Shown one piece after another: positions 14,402-18,436 of a stretch of 18,436 nucleotides of DNA. This DNA is from Pseudooctadecabacter sp. (GTDB lineage: Bacteria; Pseudomonadota; Alphaproteobacteria; Rhodobacterales; Rhodobacteraceae). The notes under the pieces are model-generated. The model was not told the origin of the DNA, made no database searches, and saw only the letters and a list, made by a program, of their open reading frames with translations. Location: contig JAHDFG010000011.1 in the NCBI GenBank assembly GCA_020628265.1, positions 1 through 18,436 on the forward strand, in the 5' to 3' direction. Within the stretch, counting starts at the first letter, position 1; every line of letters starts with the position of its first letter. The translations under genes and the position numbers were made by a program.

Positions 14402-15772
14402 ATGAAGACCGATGAAGCCGCCCCGTTTCGCCCTGTGACCGTCAACAACCTGACGGAAACCGCATCAACCTTCGCGATCTTGCGGGCGGCGATCCGCAAC
14501 CCGATCGAAATCTGGTCGGACTACTTTTATCACGAGCACACCTACAGCACGACATTGCTGGGCCAACGGGTCCATACCACCACCGATCCTGACCTTATGA
14601 AAGCGGTGCTGCTGGATCACTTCGACATCTTCCCGAAGTCCGATCTGGAACAAGTCGTACTGGAACGGGCAACGGGGCATGGGTTGTTAACGGCGCAAGG
14701 GGCCGAATGGCGCAGGCAGCGCAAGGCGACCTCGCCCATCTTCAGGCATCGCAATCTGGTGGGATTGGCTCCTGTGATGATTGGCGCGGGCGCGGAGGCA
14801 GGTCAGCGGCTGGCGCGGGAACAGGGCGAGATTGATGTGCTGCCCCATCTGGCCAACGCCACGCTAAAGGTGATTGGCAGCACCTTGTTGTCCGGTGAAG
14901 AAGACAGTGTCGATTTTGATGCTATTTCGCGCAACGTCGATGTGCTGCTCGAGAACCTCGGGAAGGTGGACGTGTTCGACTTCTTCGCATCGACCCGCCG
15001 TATGCCGCGCCCTTGGGGGCGAGCGGGTCAGAATGCCATCAAGTGGATGCAGGACACGGCGGCAGAGGTCATTGCGGGGCGTCGGCTGTCCAGCAAGGAG
15101 GCGCAGGACTTGCTTGCATTGCTGATGACGGCGGTCGATCCGGACACGCAGCAAGGTCTGACCGACACCCAGATCCGTGACAACATCGTGACCTTCATTG
15201 GCGCAGGCCATGAGACCACATCGCTGGCGCTTGCGTGGTCCCTTTATCTGTTGTCGCATCACCCCGAATGGCAGGAACGCCTGCTTGCCGAACGGGCGCG
15301 CGTGTTGGACGGCGGGCCGCTCACTCCGGATGCCATTGCGGACCTGACAGAGCACGAATGGGTCGTGCAGGAGGCCATGCGGCTTTACCCCCCTGCCCCC
15401 AGCGTGGATCGTTCGGCCGCTGAGGATGTAACCATCGGTGACCTTGAGGTGAAGAAGGGCGACGTGGTGGTTCTGGCGATCTATCCGATGCAGCGGCATC
15501 ACAAACTGTGGCATGCCCCTGAATACTTCGACCCAACGCGATTTGCGCCGGAACGGGCGGAAGGCCGGCACAGATTCCAATACATCCCGTTTTCGGCGGG
15601 CACGCGCGTTTGCATTGGCTGGAAGTTCGCCATGATGGAGGCCGTAGCGATCCTGTCCGAGATTTTGGCGCAGGTTCGTGTTTCTCCGGTAGAGGATTTC
15701 ACCCCCTACCCGCGCACGCGGATCACGCTGCGCCCCCAGGGTGGGATGAGGCTGCACGTGACACCAAGATAG
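14402..15772 (+). CDS. Cytochrome P450
   Basis: This 456-residue protein has all core P450 motifs. The I-helix oxygen-activation segment GAGHETTS is at 267-274. The ExxR pair Glu324/Arg327 is in EAMRLYPP, and a PERF-like FAPERAE comes before the heme loop. The heme-binding motif FSAGTRVCIG contains the thiolate ligand Cys404. No membrane anchor is visible, so it should be a soluble bacterial monooxygenase needing separate electron-transfer partners, none of which are encoded here. The sequence style recalls the CYP4/CYP102-like group rather than typical camphor-type enzymes; the substrate is unknown. The ATG at 14402 lacks a good Shine-Dalgarno. A strong dyad sits just upstream, so repression by a ligand-responsive regulator is plausible. 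A VOC gene follows 96 bp downstream. Confidence 0.93.
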   Translation: MKTDEAAPFRPVTVNNLTETASTFAILRAAIRNPIEIWSDYFYHEHTYSTTLLGQRVHTTTDPDLMKAVLLDHFDIFPKSDLEQVVLERATGHGLLTAQGAEWRRQRKATSPIFRHRNLVGLAPVMIGAGAEAGQRLAREQGEIDVLPHLANATLKVIGSTLLSGEEDSVDFDAISRNVDVLLENLGKVDVFDFFASTRRMPRPWGRAGQNAIKWMQDTAAEVIAGRRLSSKEAQDLLALLMTAVDPDTQQGLTDTQIRDNIVTFIGAGHETTSLALAWSLYLLSHHPEWQERLLAERARVLDGGPLTPDAIADLTEHEWVVQEAMRLYPPAPSVDRSAAEDVTIGDLEVKKGDVVVLAIYPMQRHHKLWHAPEYFDPTRFAPERAEGRHRFQYIPFSAGTRVCIGWKFAMMEAVAILSEILAQVRVSPVEDFTPYPRTRITLRPQGGMRLHVTPR

Positions 15773-15777
15773 GCCCT

Positions 15778-15805
15778 TTGTGCGAATTCGCACACCACCT
15801 ATGTC
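15778..15805 (+). promoter_or_regulatory. Perfect 16-bp palindrome within a possible promoter of the second VOC gene
   Basis: TGTGCGAATTCGCACA at 15779-15794 is a perfect palindrome starting 6 bp after the P450 stop. It overlaps a possible promoter with -35 TTGTGC (15778-15783), 16-bp spacing and -10 TATGTC (15800-15805). The geometry is that of an operator for a dimeric repressor. No T-run follows, which argues against a terminator. Confidence 0.45.
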
Positions 15806-15868
15806 AATTCAAGACTTACGTGCGACAAGTTGGCAGACTACATGCAGATCCTGAAAAGGAAATTCGTC

Positions 15869-16372
15869 ATGTCTCATGTCATCACAACCCAATCCTCCAA
15901 TACCCCCCGCGTGGGCCATGTGCACCTGAAAGTGGCTGATCTTGACCGCGCAGTTGCATTCTACCGCGATGTGCTGGGCTTTGCCGAGACCGCCCGCATG
16001 GGGTCGCGCGCCGCGTTTCTCGGCGCAGGCGGCTATCACCACCACATCGGGCTGAACACATGGGAAAGCGCAGGGGGCACGCCCCCGCCTGCTGGTCATA
16101 CGGGGCTCTACCACTCCGCCTTCGTCTATCCTGATCGCGCCGCGCTGGCCGATGTTGTGGCCCGCGTCATCAAGGCCGGTGTTCCCATTGATGGTGCTGC
16201 AGATCACGGCGTCAGCGAAGCGGTTTACCTGCGGGATCCGGATGGAAACGGCGTTGAACTTTACGTTGATCGCGAACCGGCCGACTGGCCTCGCGATGCG
16301 AAAGGCGCATTGGCAATGGTGAACAGCCCGCTCGATATCGCGGCCCTGCTGGCCGAAGCGTCACAAAACTGA
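15869..16372 (+). CDS. VOC family protein, catechol 2,3-dioxygenase-like
   Basis: This 167-residue VOC protein resembles the CatE-like extradiol dioxygenase/glyoxalase group. VGHVHLKVADLDRAVAFYRD carries His17/His19. GGYHHHIGLNTW is a conserved loop. YHSAFVYPD supplies His82, and DPDGNGVELYVDR supplies Glu130. This His-His-Glu set is the expected Fe(II)/Mn(II) facial triad. It may open catechol-type rings or detoxify a related compound, and the substrate is uncertain. The ATG at 15869 is supported by AAGGA at 15856-15860 (8-nt spacing), so the longer in-frame start at 15830 is rejected. It follows the P450 in the same direction but has its own palindrome-containing promoter region. It is only distantly similar to the VOC protein at 12120-12518. 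Confidence 0.87.
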   Translation: MSHVITTQSSNTPRVGHVHLKVADLDRAVAFYRDVLGFAETARMGSRAAFLGAGGYHHHIGLNTWESAGGTPPPAGHTGLYHSAFVYPDRAALADVVARVIKAGVPIDGAADHGVSEAVYLRDPDGNGVELYVDREPADWPRDAKGALAMVNSPLDIAALLAEASQN

Positions 16373-16420
16373 ATCAGAATCGCGGTTGTCTAAGACCTGA
16401 TCGGATCGGATGTCCCGCCG

Positions 16421-16537
16421 GTGTTGATCATGGCCTGCGCCGTTCCCAACTCCTGCGCAGGGCCACGGTTGCCAGCATACCCCTGTTGGTTGCTTCCTGA
16501 GGCGCTCAAGCGAACCCTCGCTTGGGCGCTTTTCTTT
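16421..16537 (+). ncRNA. Candidate structured small RNA with C-rich loops
   Basis: Three successive hairpins fill this intergenic stretch. The first has arms 16431-16440 and 16455-16465 (10 pairs, one bulged G) and a loop containing CCC and CTCC. The second has arms 16471-16477 and 16484-16490 and a TACCCC loop. The third is the intrinsic terminator with an ACCC loop. C-rich loops can pair with Shine-Dalgarno sequences, as in several alphaproteobacterial trans-acting sRNAs. No convincing promoter is seen, so the 5' end is a guess. It could instead be the structured 3' UTR of the VOC gene. Confidence 0.35.
16502..16537 (+). terminator. Strong Rho-independent terminator
   Basis: A 12-bp stem (16502-16513 with 16518-16529, one T-G wobble) with an ACCC loop is followed directly by TTTTCTTT at 16530-16537. 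It works on the plus strand only, because the reverse complement has no T-run after the stem. It ends transcripts from the VOC gene or from a small RNA before ilvE. Confidence 0.88.
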
Positions 16538-16600
16538 GTCCGGACCGCTGGACGCAGGGCGCCATACTGCTAGGGTCGCTGCAAATCGCAGGAGGACCAG

Positions 16601-17464
16601 ATGGCAACGGGCACCAATATCCGCACCTACTTTGAAGGCGTATGGCACGATGGCGACGCACCGCTGATGCGGGCGGCGGATCATGGCATGTGGCTTGGGT
16701 CCAACGTCTTTGACGGGGCGCGTGCGGTCTACGGGTTGGTGCCAGACCTCGACCTGCATTGCGCGCGGGTCAATGCCTCTGCCGAGGCGCTGATGTTGAG
16801 ACCTTGGGTCAGCACTGAAGACATGGTCGCGATCGTCAAAGAAGGGTTGTCCGCCTACGCCGAGGATGCCGCCGTGTACATCCGCCCGATGTACTGGGGG
16901 ATCGAGTGCGGGGCGTCCGCGATCCTGCCGGGGGACGGCAAGCCCGGCTTCGCGATCTGCCTTGAAGAAATCCCGATGCCCGCAGAAACGGCGTCCGCGA
17001 CTGTGACCACCACACGTTTCCGTCGCCCCGTGATGGAAAGCGCTGTGGTCAATGCCAAGGCGGCCTGCCTTTATCCGAACAACGCGCGGATGCTCGCCGA
17101 AGCCCGCGCCAAAGGGTTCACCAACGCCCTTGTCACGGATGCCATGGGCAACCTTGCGGAAAGTGCGACGGCGAATGTCTTTCTGGTCAAGGACGGCAGC
17201 GTCTACACGCCCATTCCCAACGGCACTTTTCTGGCAGGCATCACGCGGGCGCGACATATCGAGAACCTGCGGGCCGATGGCGTCGCCGTGCACGAATGCG
17301 TGCTGAGCATGGATGACGCCCGCGATGCGGATGAAATCTTTCTCAGCGGGAACATGGCCAAGGTGACGCCTGTGACCGCGTTTGACGACATTTCCTACCA
17401 GATTGGCCCGATCACCCGCCGCGCCCGCGACCTGTATTGGGACTGGGCGCGCCGCACCGCGTGA
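16601..17464 (+). CDS. ilvE: Branched-chain amino acid aminotransferase (class IV PLP enzyme)
   Basis: This 287-residue fold-type IV PLP aminotransferase reversibly moves the amino group between glutamate and the 2-oxo acids of leucine, isoleucine and valine. RAADHGMWLGSNVFDGARAV opens the substrate-binding domain and AVYIRPMYWG follows. The PLP lysine is Lys153 in VVNAKAACLYPNN. NLAESATANVFLV contains the PLP-nitrogen ligand Glu187, and GTFLAGITRARHI is the phosphate-binding block. The lysine region (AKAACLYPNN) differs from the AKxGGNY type of many IlvE proteins, so specificity is less certain; D-amino acid or aminodeoxychorismate-type enzymes share the fold. The start is fixed by AGGAGGA at 16590-16596. 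A strong terminator lies upstream, so it needs its own promoter in 16538-16590. The next gene overlaps its stop. Confidence 0.88.
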   Translation: MATGTNIRTYFEGVWHDGDAPLMRAADHGMWLGSNVFDGARAVYGLVPDLDLHCARVNASAEALMLRPWVSTEDMVAIVKEGLSAYAEDAAVYIRPMYWGIECGASAILPGDGKPGFAICLEEIPMPAETASATVTTTRFRRPVMESAVVNAKAACLYPNNARMLAEARAKGFTNALVTDAMGNLAESATANVFLVKDGSVYTPIPNGTFLAGITRARHIENLRADGVAVHECVLSMDDARDADEIFLSGNMAKVTPVTAFDDISYQIGPITRRARDLYWDWARRTA

Positions 17465-18436
17465 GGCGGGCCTTCCGCCTTGCGCTGGCGTTGGGTCCGT
17501 TTGGCCTGACCTGCGCCTTCGTTGTCTGGGCCTTGTCGCAATCCCCGTTCGCGGCCCCGTTTGCCGACCGAACTACCGAACAGATCCGCGCGTCGCTGAC
17601 ACGTGCGATGGCGCGTGAGGTCGATCTGGCGTGGCTGCTGCCACGGGTGCAAGAAGCCCTCTTAGACGAAGACCTTGTGCAATTGGATCTGCTGTTCGGC
17701 CTGGCCAACGACCACGGCGTGGTCCTGCCTGCCGAAATGGTGGCCGAGGCTGCACGACTGGACGAAGCCGCCTCGGGCCTTTTCGCCCGTACCACGGCCT
17801 GCGGGGCCTGCGCCGTTAACATCGAAAGTTGCGAGACTTTGGCCCAACTAGGGGCCTGCGCCCTGCCGTTTGAGCTGACGCCAGCAGGCGACGTGAACGC
17901 CCTGCGTCGTGCAGGGGTGGCTTATGTGGCGGGGGATGAGGTCGACCGCCTTGATGTGGGGCTGGCCTTGGTGGGCTTGGGGGCGACGGGGGCGGTACTG
18001 GCCACCGGCGGGACCAGCTACAGCCTGAAGGCGGGGGCATCGGTGCTGCGTCTTGCCCGCCGGATGGGAACATTGACGCCCGCGTTGACCGCACGCCTGA
18101 CCGGACTTGTGGGGGATGCGATACGCTGGGACCGGATGGGCGATCTTGCGCGGTTGCGGGTCGGACCCGAGGCCATGATTGATGCCGCCAAACTGGACGA
18201 ATTGGCCACGATCTGCGGGGCCTTGCGGCGCACCAGTGCCAACACGTCGCTTGCGGAAACGGTTTCTTTGCTGCGCCACGTCGACACGGTAGACGATGCG
18301 GCCCGTCTCGCCCGAGTGAGTGATGCAATGGGGCCACGGACCCGTGGAGCGTTCGAGGTTCTGGGGAAATCGCGGGTGCTACGCGCTACCGTGCGCCTTG
18401 GTGATCTGGCGGTTTCGGCGGCTGCCGCCCTCTATC
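17461..18436 (+). CDS. Unrecognised membrane-associated protein, truncated by the window end
   Basis: An open frame starts at GTG 17461, overlaps the ilvE stop by 4 bp (GTGA), and stays open to the last base, giving 325 codons with no stop. A hydrophobic N-terminal segment (residues 5-26) after MRR looks like a membrane anchor or uncleaved signal. A glycine-rich hydrophobic stretch near 165-184 (LDVGLALVGLGATGAVLATG) could be a second one. Four cysteines, 114, 117, 124 and 133 (CxxC-x6-C-x8-C), lie between them. The segments YVAGDEVDRLDVGLAL and LRLARRMGTLTPAL look conserved in style, but I do not recognise the family. Codon use matches the neighbours. Longer reading frames on the opposite strand are arginine/proline-rich and look like shadows. 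Confidence 0.75.
   Translation, partial: MRRAFRLALALGPFGLTCAFVVWALSQSPFAAPFADRTTEQIRASLTRAMAREVDLAWLLPRVQEALLDEDLVQLDLLFGLANDHGVVLPAEMVAEAARLDEAASGLFARTTACGACAVNIESCETLAQLGACALPFELTPAGDVNALRRAGVAYVAGDEVDRLDVGLALVGLGATGAVLATGGTSYSLKAGASVLRLARRMGTLTPALTARLTGLVGDAIRWDRMGDLARLRVGPEAMIDAAKLDELATICGALRRTSANTSLAETVSLLRHVDTVDDAARLARVSDAMGPRTRGAFEVLGKSRVLRATVRLGDLAVSAAAALY

Noticed and set aside
14864..15793. A 309-codon minus-strand frame opposite the P450 gene.
   Set aside because: The plus strand encodes intact I-helix, ExxR and heme motifs; the antisense frame is a shadow.
16430..16573. A 47-codon plus-strand ORF (starting MACAVPNSCAG) between the VOC gene and ilvE.
   Set aside because: It has no ribosome binding site and reads straight through the strong intrinsic terminator at 16502-16537.
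16361..17293. A 310-codon minus-strand frame opposite ilvE and the intergenic region.
   Set aside because: ilvE has a perfect Shine-Dalgarno and all PLP-enzyme motifs on the plus strand; the antisense frame crosses the structured intergenic region without any coding signal.
1..18436. CRISPR arrays, tRNA/rRNA genes, insertion sequences, phage or defence genes.
   Set aside because: No direct repeats with spacers, no tRNA-like cloverleaf noticed, no transposase or integrase motifs, and composition is uniform along the window.

Overview
The window looks like ordinary chromosomal DNA from an alphaproteobacterium, most likely of the Rhodobacteraceae/Roseobacter group. The evidence is a GC-rich coding style, protein sequences with the character of that group (MurJ, GlnD, TrpS, GshB), a penicillin-binding-protein activator next to rsmI, and paired palindromes of the kind often found behind genes in these bacteria. 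It is densely coding and the longest gene-free stretch is 228 bp. I see no tRNA, rRNA, CRISPR array, phage, insertion sequence or other mobile element.

Layout. (1) 1-673: the tail of a CobU/CobP cobalamin gene, overlapped ATGA-style by a CobC-like histidine phosphatase. (2) 733-3198, plus strand: a GST-like protein with an added YHS-like cysteine tail, then the ComM-type AAA+ ATPase behind what look like two CtrA boxes. (3) 3168-6331, minus strand: an apparent operon read rsmI, yraN, gshB, alpha/beta hydrolase; its last gene overlaps the 3' end of comM tail to tail. (4) 6419-12061, plus strand: an LpoA-like lipoprotein, glnD (PII uridylyltransferase) and murJ (lipid II flippase). (5) 12120-13203, minus strand: a rhomboid-fold membrane protein that lacks the catalytic residues, followed by a VOC-family protein. 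(6) 13287-18436, plus strand: trpS, a cytochrome P450, a second VOC protein, a structured intergenic stretch ending in a strong intrinsic terminator, an ilvE-type aminotransferase, and an unrecognised membrane protein that runs off the end of the window.

The genes are mostly housekeeping: cobalamin salvage, glutathione synthesis, rRNA methylation, peptidoglycan synthesis (LpoA-like, MurJ), nitrogen sensing (GlnD), tryptophan charging and branched-chain amino acid metabolism. No single new multi-gene system is evident. The points that repay a second look are the apparently dead rhomboid, a candidate small RNA with C-rich hairpin loops before ilvE, CtrA-like boxes before comM, the GST-YHS fusion, and two strong dyad-symmetric sites flanking the P450 gene that look like operators. 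All functional calls come from reading motifs by eye; no database search was run.
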